64,000 nucleotides of DNA from Leptotrichia hongkongensis (GCF_041538065.1 NZ_JBGORW010000001.1:1-64000), one strand, 5' to 3'; shown: positions 18,665 through 27,287, counted from the first letter of the stretch. Notes: a model not told the origin generated them from the letters alone. Numbers and translations are program-made.

Positions 18665-18693
18665 TTGCTAAAAGGAGAAAAACTCGGTATACT
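18665..18693 (+). promoter_or_regulatory. Promoter of deoC
   Basis: TTGCTA (18665-18670), a 17-bp spacer and TATACT (18688-18693) precede deoC by about 50 bp. Confidence 0.45.
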
Positions 18694-18745
18694 TATAGTA
18701 GAATAAAAATAATAAACAACAAATTAAGGAAAGGGAATGATAATA

Positions 18746-19411
18746 ATGGAAATAAACAAATTTATTGATCATACAATTTTGAAAGCAGCAGCTACAAAGG
18801 AAGATGTAAAAAAATTATGCGATGAAGCGAAAGAATATGGATTTTATTCAGTTTGTGTAAATGGGGCGAATGTTGAATATGCTTTTAGTCAAGTTAAGGA
18901 CAGCGATGTGAAAGTTGCAGCAGTAGTTGGGTTTCCTTTGGGAGCGATGGCGACTGATGTGAAGGTGTTTGAAGCGAAAAAAGCGATTGAAGACGGTGCT
19001 TCGGAAATTGATATGGTTATTAATGTTGGAGCATTGAAGGATAAGGACTATGGTTTAGTGGAAAATGAAATTAGAAAAATAAAAGAGATAATTGGAAGCA
19101 ATGTTTTGAAAGTTATAATCGAAACTTGCTATTTGACTGATGATGAAAAAGTGAAAGCATGTGAATTATCAGTTAATGCAAAGGCAGATTTTGTAAAAAC
19201 TTCGACAGGATTTGGAACAGGAGGAGCTACATTTGAAGATGTAGAGCTTATGAAAAAAACTGTTGGAGATAAAGCGGAAGTAAAGGCAAGTGGTGGAGTG
19301 AAAGACCTTAAAACTGCAAAAAAATATATTGAATTAGGAGCAACAAGACTAGGAACAAGTTCAGGAATCGCTATTGTAACAGGACTGGAAAGTGAAAAGG
19401 CTGGCTATTAA
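18746..19411 (+). CDS. deoC: Deoxyribose-phosphate aldolase
   Basis: Splits 2-deoxyribose-5-phosphate into acetaldehyde and glyceraldehyde-3-phosphate in deoxynucleoside catabolism. At 221 aa it has the usual length. The class I aldolase Schiff-base lysine is in FVKTSTGFGTGGAT (around residue 150), and a second conserved lysine lies in VKASGGV. I chose the ATG at 18746 rather than 18737 because AAGGGA then has normal spacing. It partners metabolically with phosphopentomutase (deoB, 25158-26339), but they are 6 kb apart and not in one operon. Confidence 0.96.
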   Translation: MEINKFIDHTILKAAATKEDVKKLCDEAKEYGFYSVCVNGANVEYAFSQVKDSDVKVAAVVGFPLGAMATDVKVFEAKKAIEDGASEIDMVINVGALKDKDYGLVENEIRKIKEIIGSNVLKVIIETCYLTDDEKVKACELSVNAKADFVKTSTGFGTGGATFEDVELMKKTVGDKAEVKASGGVKDLKTAKKYIELGATRLGTSSGIAIVTGLESEKAGY

Positions 19412-19502
19412 ATTTTAGTCAGTAAATAGGAATAAATAATAGACTTCTTGAGAAACTATATATTTTTAGAATTTAATAAAAGAAGGATTATAAAGCGAGG
19501 AG

Positions 19503-19930
19503 ATAATAATTCTTGTTAAAATAAAAAAAGTAACTCCATACACTGAATGTCATTTTACGACAGTTTATGCTTAAGTTACTGAAATAAAAAAAATTGATGG
19601 TACAAAATCAAAAATTACAAAACTTGAAGTGAAAAAAATTTGGATGACTTAGATGATTTTGATGAACTGTATTTAGATGAAGTAGGTGACTTGAAAAAAT
19701 ATGAAATAAGTTCAAAGGACGGATATGCCAATATATGTGAAAAGCCGACTACAGATTCAAAAATTGTTTTGAAATTAAACAATGAAACAGTTATAAAATA
19801 TGTTACAAAATATGGAGACTGGTATTATGTTTACTTTGCTGATTATCCTTCTGACCTTGAGAAAGAGTGGAAAGTTAAAGAATATAGAGGATTTATCCAT
19901 AAGAGCCAGTTGAAAAAGCATGTTGATTAG
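19503..19930 (+). pseudogene. Degraded gene with SH3-like C-terminal domain
   Basis: A coding frame without a proper start begins after GCGAGGAG (KKVTPYTECHFTTVYA), meets an in-frame TAA at 19572-19574 where GAA would fit, and continues (VTEIKKIDGTKSKITKLEVKK). Near 19635-19640, at an A-run, the reading shifts frame into 96 residues ending at 19930. The last 65 or so residues look like a bacterial SH3 domain (YANICEKPTTDSKIVLKL, GDWYYVYF, GFIHKSQL). Start loss, stop and frameshift together indicate a pseudogene. The 3' part (19640-19930) could still be translated from TTG, but no good ribosome site is seen. Confidence 0.65.
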
Positions 19931-20034
19931 AGTGTTTTTGTAAAAAAATTTGAAAATATTTGTTAAAGATAAAAAATATTAAGTTGGGAAACAAGTTTAT
20001 TAAATAAATTTTGGATTTGAAGAGAGGATAACTT

Positions 20035-20784
20035 GTGAAAAAAATTTTAAAAAAAATAGTATTATTATTAATTTTGGCAAATGTGGGATTTGGAGATGTT
20101 GCACAAATTATAGGAGATTATTATTCGATAGATAAAGGAAAGGTTTATTACAAAAATAAAATTTTGGAAGGAGCAAATCCGAAAACTGCTGAGTTGATAG
20201 GATTTTATCTTTTAAAAGATGATAAGAATGTTTATTACATGGGTGAAAAAATAAAAGATGTAAAAATTAAAAATTTTGAAAAATTAGGGCAGAATTATTG
20301 GAAAAATGATAATAAAATTTATTATCGGGATAAAAAAATAGAAAATGCTGATATTATGAGCTTTAAAGTTTTAAATGAAGATTTTGCGAAAGATAAAAAT
20401 AATGTGTATATAGGAAATAGCAGCATAGGACTTTGGAAACTTGATAAAATAGAAAATCCTGAAACATTCGAATTTTTATCAGATACTATAAATACTGATT
20501 CATTTTATGGAAAAGACAAATATAATGTTTATTATGTAAATAGGATATTTTTAAGTAGTTTTGGTACATATACTTGGATAGGATTTAAAGTAGAAGGAAT
20601 TAATAAAGATAAAGTAGAAGTTCTGAATAAATGGTTTATAAAAGATGATAAAAATATTTATTTTAAGGGAAAAATTTTAGAAGATGCTGATTACAATACA
20701 TTTGAAGTGCTTTCAAATGGAGATGGAAAAGATAAAAATCAAAGTTATGAATATTTGACTAAAGATGAGCTGGAATGGTTTTAA
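20035..20784 (+). CDS. Exported DKNYY-repeat protein
   Basis: A 249 aa protein starting at GTG after AGAGAGG, with a signal peptide to about residue 20 (IVLLLILANVGFGDV). The rest is repeats of the DKNYY type, each with 'KDDKNVYYMGEKI' or 'KDKNNVYIGNS' followed by a line such as 'ADIMSFKVL'. About five units are visible. The function of DKNYY proteins is unknown; they are usually exported or surface-associated, and they are frequent in Fusobacteria as far as I recall. It follows the decayed SH3-like gene by 104 bp. Confidence 0.8.
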   Translation: MKKILKKIVLLLILANVGFGDVAQIIGDYYSIDKGKVYYKNKILEGANPKTAELIGFYLLKDDKNVYYMGEKIKDVKIKNFEKLGQNYWKNDNKIYYRDKKIENADIMSFKVLNEDFAKDKNNVYIGNSSIGLWKLDKIENPETFEFLSDTINTDSFYGKDKYNVYYVNRIFLSSFGTYTWIGFKVEGINKDKVEVLNKWFIKDDKNIYFKGKILEDADYNTFEVLSNGDGKDKNQSYEYLTKDELEWF

Positions 20785-20839
20785 TCAATAGGGAACTAAT
20801 TGATTATACAGATAAAATAAAAAGGATAGGAAATAAAAA

Positions 20840-21562
20840 ATGGAATTTAGAATAATGACTTACAATATTTATGGAGCAAGGCTTGCGGATGGGAAAAAAT
20901 TGGCAAAAAGCATAAAAAAATATAAGCCTGATTTTGTTGCATTGCAGGAAGTTGATAAAAATACGAAAAGAAGTAATTTTCGTGATGTAACGCAGGATTT
21001 TGCACTTGAACTTGGGTATAATTATTATTATTTTCAAAAGGCGATGGATTTTGACAAAGGGGAGTTTGGAATTGCGTTTGTTTCCAAATATGATGTGAAA
21101 AATATATATGTTCACGAGCTGCCGTCTGCTGGAAATGAAAAAAGACAGGTTTTGGCGGCACAAATTAGTTCAAAGTATAAAAAACATATTTTGGTTATAA
21201 ATACTCATCTAGATTATGAACCTACAGTAAAAAGTACCCAAATTGATGATTTGATGACAGTTATAGATTATTTTAAGGGAGATATAAAATTTTTATGCGG
21301 TGATTTTAACCTTTTGCCAACAACAGAGCATTATCGTAAAATTACTGAAAACTGGAATGACACTTATTTTGAAGGCAAGGATTTAGAAAATAAATCAAAT
21401 CTTGAAAACAGAAATCTTGAAACCCAGAGAATTGACTATATAATGGCAAAAAAAGATGCGAATTACAGAACTAAGCAAAGTTTTTTTATAAATGATGATT
21501 CGCAGGAATGGACAAAATTGTCGGATCATTTGCCGTATATGGCGGTGTTGGAAGTAGAATAA
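20840..21562 (+). CDS. Endonuclease/exonuclease/phosphatase (EEP) family hydrolase
   Basis: A 240 aa metal-dependent phosphodiesterase with the EEP pattern: MTYNIYGA at the start, LQEVD (metal-binding Glu, about residue 36), NTHLDYEP near 119, GDFNLLP near 153, RIDYIM near 196 and SDHLPYMAV at the end. No signal peptide is present. The substrate could be DNA, a phosphoinositide-like lipid or another phosphodiester. A second member of the superfamily is at 50015-50806. GGATAGG precedes the ATG, 55 bp after the DKNYY gene. Confidence 0.88.
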   Translation: MEFRIMTYNIYGARLADGKKLAKSIKKYKPDFVALQEVDKNTKRSNFRDVTQDFALELGYNYYYFQKAMDFDKGEFGIAFVSKYDVKNIYVHELPSAGNEKRQVLAAQISSKYKKHILVINTHLDYEPTVKSTQIDDLMTVIDYFKGDIKFLCGDFNLLPTTEHYRKITENWNDTYFEGKDLENKSNLENRNLETQRIDYIMAKKDANYRTKQSFFINDDSQEWTKLSDHLPYMAVLEVE

Positions 21563-21596
21563 ATCTATTGGAAATGATTTTGAGATTTTTTGAATT

Positions 21597-21755
21597 AGGG
21601 TATGTCTTAAAACTCTCAAAATGATGAATTTTTAATAAATTTTTCTAAATTCAAAAATAATAAATACTGATTTTATTGTACTTTGTGTGATTTCTAAAAT
21701 CAAAAAATATTAAAAATAACATAGATTTTGAGTTTTCAGACACAACTTATATCCT
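21597..21755. repeat. Imperfect long inverted repeat, MITE-like
   Basis: Left arm AGGGTATGTCTTAAAACTC (from 21597) matches the reverse complement of the right arm (GTGTCTGAAAACTCAAAAT, ending near 21755), and similarity extends inward past an AATTTTTAATA stretch. Arms are about 45 bp around a 60-70 bp middle. It fills most of the 311-bp gap between the EEP gene and the amidohydrolase terminator. It could be a small non-autonomous element. I see no gene here. Confidence 0.45.
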
Positions 21756-21842
21756 TATACGCCTATTTAAATTTTAAAAAAGCTTTTTATTTTAAATCAG
21801 GAGTAAATTTTTAGTCAATGTAGAAAAATTTTGAAGATAAAT

Positions 21843-21865
21843 AGGGGTATGGTAAGAATACCCCT
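21843..21865 (-). terminator. Hairpin at the 3' end of the amidohydrolase gene
   Basis: AGGGGTAT (21843-21850) pairs perfectly with ATACCCCT (21858-21865) around a 7-nt loop, just beyond the minus-strand stop codon. The following T-tract on minus (ATTTATCTTC) is weak. Confidence 0.55.
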
Positions 21866-21873
21866 GTTAAAAT

Positions 21874-22674
21874 TTATTTTAATCCCAATAATTTTATGAT
21901 ATTCTCTCCAAGTATTTTATCTGATATTTTTTTAGATGGACTTAAATATTTTATTGCCTGTTTATTTAAAAATGAATCACCGTAAGGAGCGTCAGAACTA
22001 AATAGACATTTGTCAGGAACTTCTGTTATTATCATTTTTAATGCGAGTGTAGAAAAAGCAGCGGATAAATCAATGTAGGCATTTGGTGTATTTTTTACAA
22101 AATCTGTTACTTCCATCCAGTTATAGCCTCCCATATGTCCAAAAATTACTGGTGTTTTGAAATATTTTCTTGTGAGATTTTCAAGAATTTTTATACCGTT
22201 TAGAGTGACTGGATTAAAAGTGTGAACCCATATGGGAAAGTTTTCATATTGTTTTAGTGCTTTAAAAATTGTTTCCAATTTGCTTACTTGTTCATCATTT
22301 CCAGGTGTAAATTCGCCAACGCCTTTTAATCCATTGTCAATAATATATTGTTTTATCCAGATTTGAGTTTCTTCAAGGGATAATCCAAGTGGAACGGTTC
22401 CAAAGCCATAAAATTTATCAGGGTAATTATTTATCACTTTCATTAAATCAGAAATATCCTTTTTAAATCTTTTTTTATTATTTTCAAGAGAATTTTCTCC
22501 TCCTAAAATTTTAAATAAAATTGACATCTCAGTTTTAAATTCAGTCAATGTTTTAGCTTTTTCAGGATGTGGAGTCGTTGTAAAAAGTATTGCCTTGTCT
22601 ACTCCTGCTTTATTCATTTGTTCAATTTGTAATTCTGTTGGCAATATTAAATGTTGGTGACTATCTATTATCAT
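21874..22674 (-). CDS. Amidohydrolase-family metal-dependent hydrolase
   Basis: A 266 aa TIM-barrel hydrolase of the amidohydrolase-2 type. Visible metal and catalytic residues are the HxH of DSHQHL at the N-terminus, His in WVHTFNP, His in IFGHMGG, and Asp in FSSDAPYGD near the C-terminus. The family includes decarboxylases and lactone or amide hydrolases; the substrate cannot be read here. It is divergent from an HxlR regulator with two inverted repeats between them, so that regulator probably controls it. AGGGTGAGAAG precedes the ATG. Confidence 0.88.
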   Translation of the reverse strand: MIIDSHQHLILPTELQIEQMNKAGVDKAILFTTTPHPEKAKTLTEFKTEMSILFKILGGENSLENNKKRFKKDISDLMKVINNYPDKFYGFGTVPLGLSLEETQIWIKQYIIDNGLKGVGEFTPGNDEQVSKLETIFKALKQYENFPIWVHTFNPVTLNGIKILENLTRKYFKTPVIFGHMGGYNWMEVTDFVKNTPNAYIDLSAAFSTLALKMIITEVPDKCLFSSDAPYGDSFLNKQAIKYLSPSKKISDKILGENIIKLLGLK

Positions 22675-22731
22675 ATCTTCTCACCCTTTCATCTTTCTAT
22701 TATTTTTGATATAATAAAGTATAACATACCT

Positions 22732-22788
22732 CTTGTAATCAATACAAGTACGCACATTTTTGATATAAAGTATCTTTTTTGATACTTT
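22732..22788. promoter_or_regulatory. Two inverted repeats between amidohydrolase and hxlR-type gene
   Basis: CTTGTA-N5-TACAAG (22732-22748) and AAAGTATC-N6-GATACTTT (22767-22788) lie in the 132-bp divergent intergenic region. HxlR proteins bind such dyads as dimers, usually beside their own gene. The second dyad ends 18 bp before the regulator's ATG. Confidence 0.5.
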
Positions 22789-22806
22789 ATTAAAGGAAGG
22801 AAAAAT

Positions 22807-23151
22807 ATGTCAAAAACAGAAGCAGTTTCAAACGCTTGTCCAATGGAGTTAGGAATAAACATACTCAGTGGGAAATGGAAATTAAGGATTTTATGGAATT
22901 TGTATATTAAAAAAGTGGTCAGATTTAATGAATTGCAAAGAAACCTGGGAAATATTACTACAAAAACTTTGACAGAGCAATTGAGAGAACTTGAAGATAA
23001 AAAAATAATAAAAAGAACTATTTATCCTGAAATTCCTCCAAAAGTTGAATATTCTCTGACTGAAATAGGCAGTTCTATTGAGCCTGTATTAAAAACTTTA
23101 TGCGATTGGGGAAATGAATATTTGGAATTGATTGATAATAATATAGAATGA
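22807..23151 (+). CDS. HxlR-family transcriptional regulator
   Basis: A 114 aa winged-helix regulator. The family's N-terminal cysteine is in ACPMELGINILSGKWKL (about residues 11-27), followed by FNELQRNLGNITTKTLTEQL as recognition helix and wing (KVEYSLTEIG). HxlR proteins often respond to electrophiles or redox stress through that cysteine. It is divergent from the amidohydrolase gene, the likely target. AAAGGAAGG precedes the ATG. Confidence 0.92.
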   Translation: MSKTEAVSNACPMELGINILSGKWKLRILWNLYIKKVVRFNELQRNLGNITTKTLTEQLRELEDKKIIKRTIYPEIPPKVEYSLTEIGSSIEPVLKTLCDWGNEYLELIDNNIE

Positions 23152-23176
23152 CAAAGTATCGTTGTAATTTTTGTTG

Positions 23177-23314
23177 ATGGAAGAAAAATATAATCTTGAA
23201 ATATCAGCAAGAATATCAATGAATGATTATAAAAAAGAAGAATGGTTGTTAAATTTACTATTGTATATAATAGAAGAAATTAGAAATATTGTGAAAAAAA
23301 ATGATAAGGAATAG
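23177..23314 (+). CDS. Short ORF before fic (possible gene remnant)
   Basis: A 45-codon ORF (MEEKYNLEISARISMNDYKK... ending VKKNDKE) ends 7 bp before the chosen Fic start. The Fic ribosome site AAGGAA lies in its last codons, which would allow translational coupling. It lacks a good ribosome binding site itself, and its composition suggests the tail of a larger lost gene. It does not resemble the Fic antitoxins I know. Confidence 0.3.
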   Translation: MEEKYNLEISARISMNDYKKEEWLLNLLLYIIEEIRNIVKKNDKE

Positions 23315-23321
23315 TTTTAAA

Positions 23322-24323
23322 ATGGGAAAAGAATATAGTTATAGTCCACCATTTGAGATTACAAATGAGATAATTGAGCTTGTAGCTCAGATTACTGAAT
23401 TAACAGGAATGATTATAGTTTCAGAAAAACTATCTTCAAATCCAGTTTTGAGAAGAGAAAATAGAATAAAAACAATTTATTCATCACTTGCGATAGAGCA
23501 AAATACACTGACATTTGAGCAAGTGACAGATGTGATTAATGGGAAAAGAATTTTAGCTCCACCAAAGGATATAAAAGAAGTTAAGAATGCTTATGAAATA
23601 TATGAAAAATTAGATCTATTAAATCCATATTCGATTAAAGATTTACTCAAGGCTCATAAAATAATGACAGCTGAATTAATAAATGAAAGTGGTACATTTC
23701 GTACAAAAGGAGCAGGAGTTTATCAGGGAAGTCAGCTGATTCATGCAGGGACACCACCTCAATATATTCCTGAATTAATCGACCAGCTTTTTTCGTGGTT
23801 GAAAAAAAGTAAAGTTCATCCACTAATAAAGGCTTGCATATTTCATTATGAATTTGAATTTATTCACCCATTTCAAGATGGAAATGGAAGGTTAGGACGT
23901 CTTTGGAATACATTAATCCTATCAAAGTGGAAGGAGTTTTTTGCTTGGCTTCCGATTGAAACTTTGATTCAGAAAAAACAGCAGAAGTATTATGAAGCTA
24001 TAAATTTATCGAATAATATTCGAGAATCTACACCATTTATTACATTTATTCTCGAAATCATAAAAGAAACTCTGGAAGAATTGCAAAAAAATGACTTAAA
24101 AATGACTGATATTTTGACTGATAAAATGACTGATAAAGAGTTACAAAGGCTGAAAATACTGGAAGAGTATTTTGAGAAAAATAATTATATTGAGAATAAT
24201 GAGGCTCAAAAAATTTTAAACATCTCAGATTCAACAGTTAGAAGATTTTTGAATAAACTTGTGAAAAATGGTATTTTGGAGGCATTTGGAGAGAAGAAAG
24301 GGAGAAAGTATAGGAAGAAATAA
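23322..24323 (+). CDS. Fic-domain protein (AMP transferase) with C-terminal HTH
   Basis: Fic proteins usually transfer AMP to hydroxyl side chains of target proteins. The core motif HPFQDGNGRLGR begins at His182. An inhibitory-helix-like motif SSLAIEQN lies near residue 56, matching the (S/T)xxxE autoinhibition pattern of class II enzymes with Gln in the usual Gly/Asn position. The C-terminal 65 or so residues form a winged helix (NNEAQKILNISDSTVRRFLN), which suggests DNA binding. The ATG at 23322 fits AAGGAA; an upstream in-frame ATG at 23301 has no such site. No separate antitoxin is recognised. Confidence 0.9.
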   Translation: MGKEYSYSPPFEITNEIIELVAQITELTGMIIVSEKLSSNPVLRRENRIKTIYSSLAIEQNTLTFEQVTDVINGKRILAPPKDIKEVKNAYEIYEKLDLLNPYSIKDLLKAHKIMTAELINESGTFRTKGAGVYQGSQLIHAGTPPQYIPELIDQLFSWLKKSKVHPLIKACIFHYEFEFIHPFQDGNGRLGRLWNTLILSKWKEFFAWLPIETLIQKKQQKYYEAINLSNNIRESTPFITFILEIIKETLEELQKNDLKMTDILTDKMTDKELQRLKILEEYFEKNNYIENNEAQKILNISDSTVRRFLNKLVKNGILEAFGEKKGRKYRKK

Positions 24324-24408
24324 AATTTAAATTTTTAAATATTTAAGAATTATAAAAAATTATGATAATTCAAGAATAAATTAATTAATATAAACAGGAT
24401 GAGATAAA

Positions 24409-25095
24409 ATGGATATAAGTATAATTACTTGGGATGAAAATTATTATGATAGTTGCTATGAGGATTATCTTCAAATTATGAAAAATAATGAAATTGTTTA
24501 TTATGGATATTGGTATGAATTAATTTCTTATAATGAAGAAGCACGATATAAGTTTGTGTTTGAATTTAATTATGGGGATATAAAAAATAAATGTGATACA
24601 GGTATAGTAAAATTTGAGAATAATTTTTTGATGGTTCCGTATCGAGAAAAAGTTTATCAACACAATTACAAATATTTACCTTTAAAATTTACTAAACAGC
24701 AGTTATTAAGGTTGATGTCTAAAGAAGAAATAAGTTTAATAAACAAAATTTCTTGTTCAGATATTTTGTTACAGTGGTTAGGATTGAGTAATTTTAAAGG
24801 ATATTTTGATACATTTGAAGAATATAAAAAACAATTATTTTATGATATATATTTTGTTGATATAGATAAATTAGATGATAATATTGAAAATTTTTTTAAA
24901 GAAATATCGAAACTAAGAAATAGAGAAATAGTAAAAATTTTAAAAAATGATTTTGAAATTGTTATGGTTTATTTGAATACGGGGAAAATTTGGGAAGCAT
25001 TTTTGAAAAAGGATGATAAAATATATTTAAATACAGAACTAGATGTAAGCATAGATGTAACAGATATTGCAGAGAAATATTATAAAAAATCTTAA
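24409..25095 (+). CDS. Unknown protein
   Basis: A 228 aa soluble protein rich in Tyr, Asp, Glu and Lys. No signal peptide, membrane segment or motif is recognised. The N-terminal 90 residues look beta-rich (YYGYWYELISYNEEARYKF), and the C-terminal part is helical. It lies 85 bp after fic and before the deoB promoter, in the same direction. GGATGAG precedes the ATG. It could be a partner or immunity-type protein, but nothing in the sequence proves that. Confidence 0.6.
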   Translation: MDISIITWDENYYDSCYEDYLQIMKNNEIVYYGYWYELISYNEEARYKFVFEFNYGDIKNKCDTGIVKFENNFLMVPYREKVYQHNYKYLPLKFTKQQLLRLMSKEEISLINKISCSDILLQWLGLSNFKGYFDTFEEYKKQLFYDIYFVDIDKLDDNIENFFKEISKLRNREIVKILKNDFEIVMVYLNTGKIWEAFLKKDDKIYLNTELDVSIDVTDIAEKYYKKS

Positions 25096-25101
25096 AATCA
25101 A

Positions 25102-25130
25102 TTGTTTTTAAAATAGATAAAAGATATAAT
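25102..25130 (+). promoter_or_regulatory. Promoter of deoB
   Basis: TTGTTT (25102-25107), a 17-bp spacer and TATAAT (25125-25130), 27 bp before the deoB start codon. Confidence 0.5.
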
Positions 25131-25157
25131 TAAATAAAAAAGAAAGGAAGATAAAAA

Positions 25158-26339
25158 ATGAAAAAAATAGAAAGAATTACATTAATTGTACTAGACAGTG
25201 TTGGAGCAGGAGAATTGCCTGATGCAAATTTATTTGATGATTGCGGGTCAAATACCTTAGGAAATATGGCAAAAGCGTATGGTGGAATGAGCTTGCCTAA
25301 TATGGGGAAATTGGGGCTTGGAAATATTACTGAGATTGAAGGGACTCCAGCTGTGGAGAAAGCTGAAGGGGCTTATGGAAGAGCGATTGAAGTATCGCAT
25401 GGAAAAGATTCAACAACTGGACATTGGGAAATTGCTGGTGTACCGCTAGAACGTCCATTTCCAAATTATAAAGATGGATTTTCAGATGAGGTTATAAAGG
25501 AATTTGAAGAAAAAACTGGAAGAAAAGTTATGCTAAATAAGCCAATTTCAGGAACTGTCGCAATTGATCAATATGGGGAAGAGCAAATTAGAACAGGTAA
25601 CTGGATAGTTTACGGTTCAGCAGATCCTGTATTCCAGATTGCTGCAAATGAAGAAATTATACCATTGGAAGAACTTTACAAGGCGTGTGAAATTGCACTT
25701 GAAATTTGTAATGAGAAATCACCTGTGGCAAGGGTAATTGCAAGACCTTATGTTGGTAAAAAAGTAGGAGAATTTAAGAGAACTGCGAATAGACACGACT
25801 TTTCAATTGATCCTCCAAAAGAAAGCATGCTTGAAAGATTGGAAAAAGCTGGACTTGATGTAGTGGGAATTGGAAAAACGAGCGACTTGTTCAATGGAAA
25901 AGGAATTACAGATAATAGAAAAGCTAATCAGGATAATCTAGACGGAATTAAGAAAACGATAGCTGCATTGAAGGAAGATACAAAAGGATTGATTTTTACT
26001 AACTTAGTTGATTTTGATGCTGTTTACGGACACAGAAGAAATGTTGAAGGATATGTAAAGGCTCTAATTGAATTTGATAACTGGCTGCCTGAAATCGAGA
26101 AAAACTTGAAAGATGATGAAATCTTGATTATCACAGCTGATCACGGAAACGATCCTACATACAAAGGGACAGATCATACGAGAGAATATATACCTATAAT
26201 GATTTATGGTAAAAATGTTAAAAAGAATGTAAATATTGGAACTAGAAAAACTTTTGCGGATATTGCGGCAACTGTTGAGGAAATTTTATTGGGAACTGAA
26301 AAAGAAGGAAGCTTTGCAAAAGAAATTTTGGAAGACTAA
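25158..26339 (+). CDS. deoB: Phosphopentomutase
   Basis: Interconverts (deoxy)ribose-1-phosphate and 5-phosphate, linking nucleoside phosphorolysis to DeoC and the pentose pathway. At 393 aa it has the normal length. It belongs to the alkaline phosphatase superfamily: metal ligand Asp in VLDSVGAGELPDA near the start, the phosphoryl-acceptor Thr in GKDSTTGHWE near residue 87, and metal ligands in ITADHGNDPT and DHTRE near the C-terminus. AAAGGAAG precedes the ATG. Confidence 0.97.
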   Translation: MKKIERITLIVLDSVGAGELPDANLFDDCGSNTLGNMAKAYGGMSLPNMGKLGLGNITEIEGTPAVEKAEGAYGRAIEVSHGKDSTTGHWEIAGVPLERPFPNYKDGFSDEVIKEFEEKTGRKVMLNKPISGTVAIDQYGEEQIRTGNWIVYGSADPVFQIAANEEIIPLEELYKACEIALEICNEKSPVARVIARPYVGKKVGEFKRTANRHDFSIDPPKESMLERLEKAGLDVVGIGKTSDLFNGKGITDNRKANQDNLDGIKKTIAALKEDTKGLIFTNLVDFDAVYGHRRNVEGYVKALIEFDNWLPEIEKNLKDDEILIITADHGNDPTYKGTDHTREYIPIMIYGKNVKKNVNIGTRKTFADIAATVEEILLGTEKEGSFAKEILED

Positions 26340-26394
26340 AAAATAGATAAATATGGGTTAATTGAGGTTGAAAATTAGATGAAGTGAGAGAGTT

Positions 26395-26898
26395 ATGCTG
26401 AAAACACCTTTTGGAAATATACGAATGTTTTTGGATAAAAAAGAAGTTGAGTTTAATTTTTCTAAAATTCGAAATTCTAAATCTTTTTTGAAAACTGAAA
26501 CATATTTATTGAAGTATGAATTTAAAAAGGAAAAAGTAGATAAAATAAACAAACATTTTTTAAAATGTATTTTAGAAACAGATTTTGAATATGAAAGTTA
26601 TGTTGAGAGTGGCGAGAGATTGGAAGCGATTTCTTTTGAAATTAATAACGAGAAATTGACGATAGGGACAACTTCTGGATTATCTATGGCAGAATCTGAT
26701 GGGAATAATAATGATTTTGATATTGAGTATTTGGAAAATGGAATTGAAATTGTAATTTTTGAAAAAACAAGGAATCAAATTTTTAGTTTTGGAGTTTCTT
26801 TTCTAGAAAATGTAAATGTAGAAAATGAAGTTCAAACATGGCTTGCAGTTGATTATGCGATAAATTTAAAAGAAAGGGTAAATAAATGCCAAAATTAA
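26395..26898 (+). CDS. Unknown protein
   Basis: A 167 aa soluble acidic protein with beta-rich composition (FGNIRMFLDKKEVEFNFSKI) and no recognised motif. It overlaps the next gene by 13 bp, so the two are translationally coupled and probably work together. The site upstream (GTGAGAGAG) is a weak ribosome binding site. Confidence 0.6.
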   Translation: MLKTPFGNIRMFLDKKEVEFNFSKIRNSKSFLKTETYLLKYEFKKEKVDKINKHFLKCILETDFEYESYVESGERLEAISFEINNEKLTIGTTSGLSMAESDGNNNDFDIEYLENGIEIVIFEKTRNQIFSFGVSFLENVNVENEVQTWLAVDYAINLKERVNKCQN

Positions 26899-27287
26899 TA
26901 ATAAACAACCTGAATATAAAAGAAAAAAATGCTGATAAAAACGGTACAACTGGTTACAGAGTAAGAATAGATGGTGGGAATCCGATAGAATTTAGGAAAA
27001 AATATTTGGAAATCCAAGTTTCAAAAGGAGAACATGAAGTTACAATATTTAGGACTGGACTTAAAAAGGTTGTGAAGAAAATTAAGGTGATGGGAAAAGA
27101 AGCAAAGGTTTCTGTAAGGATTGATGTTAGTTTACCAATAATGATGGTGATACTGCAATTAATAATAAATAATTTTGTTTTTCCGAAACTTTCACTTTTG
27201 AGAACAATTTTTAGTGTTATCTTTTTAATTTTATTTTTGTATTTGATGTTTATGAGGGAAGTAATAAAGGTGGATGTTGAGGAGTAG
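26886..27287 (+). CDS. Unknown small membrane protein
   Basis: A 133 aa protein. Residues 1-80 form a beta-rich soluble domain (GYRVRIDGGNPIEF, LEIQVSKGEHEVTI) resembling PEGA-like domains. Two hydrophobic segments follow (about 82-97 and 103-122), then an acidic tail. It overlaps the upstream gene by 13 bp. The layout suggests a membrane-anchored partner of the 167 aa protein; the function is unknown. Confidence 0.6.
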   Translation: MPKLIINNLNIKEKNADKNGTTGYRVRIDGGNPIEFRKKYLEIQVSKGEHEVTIFRTGLKKVVKKIKVMGKEAKVSVRIDVSLPIMMVILQLIINNFVFPKLSLLRTIFSVIFLILFLYLMFMREVIKVDVEE

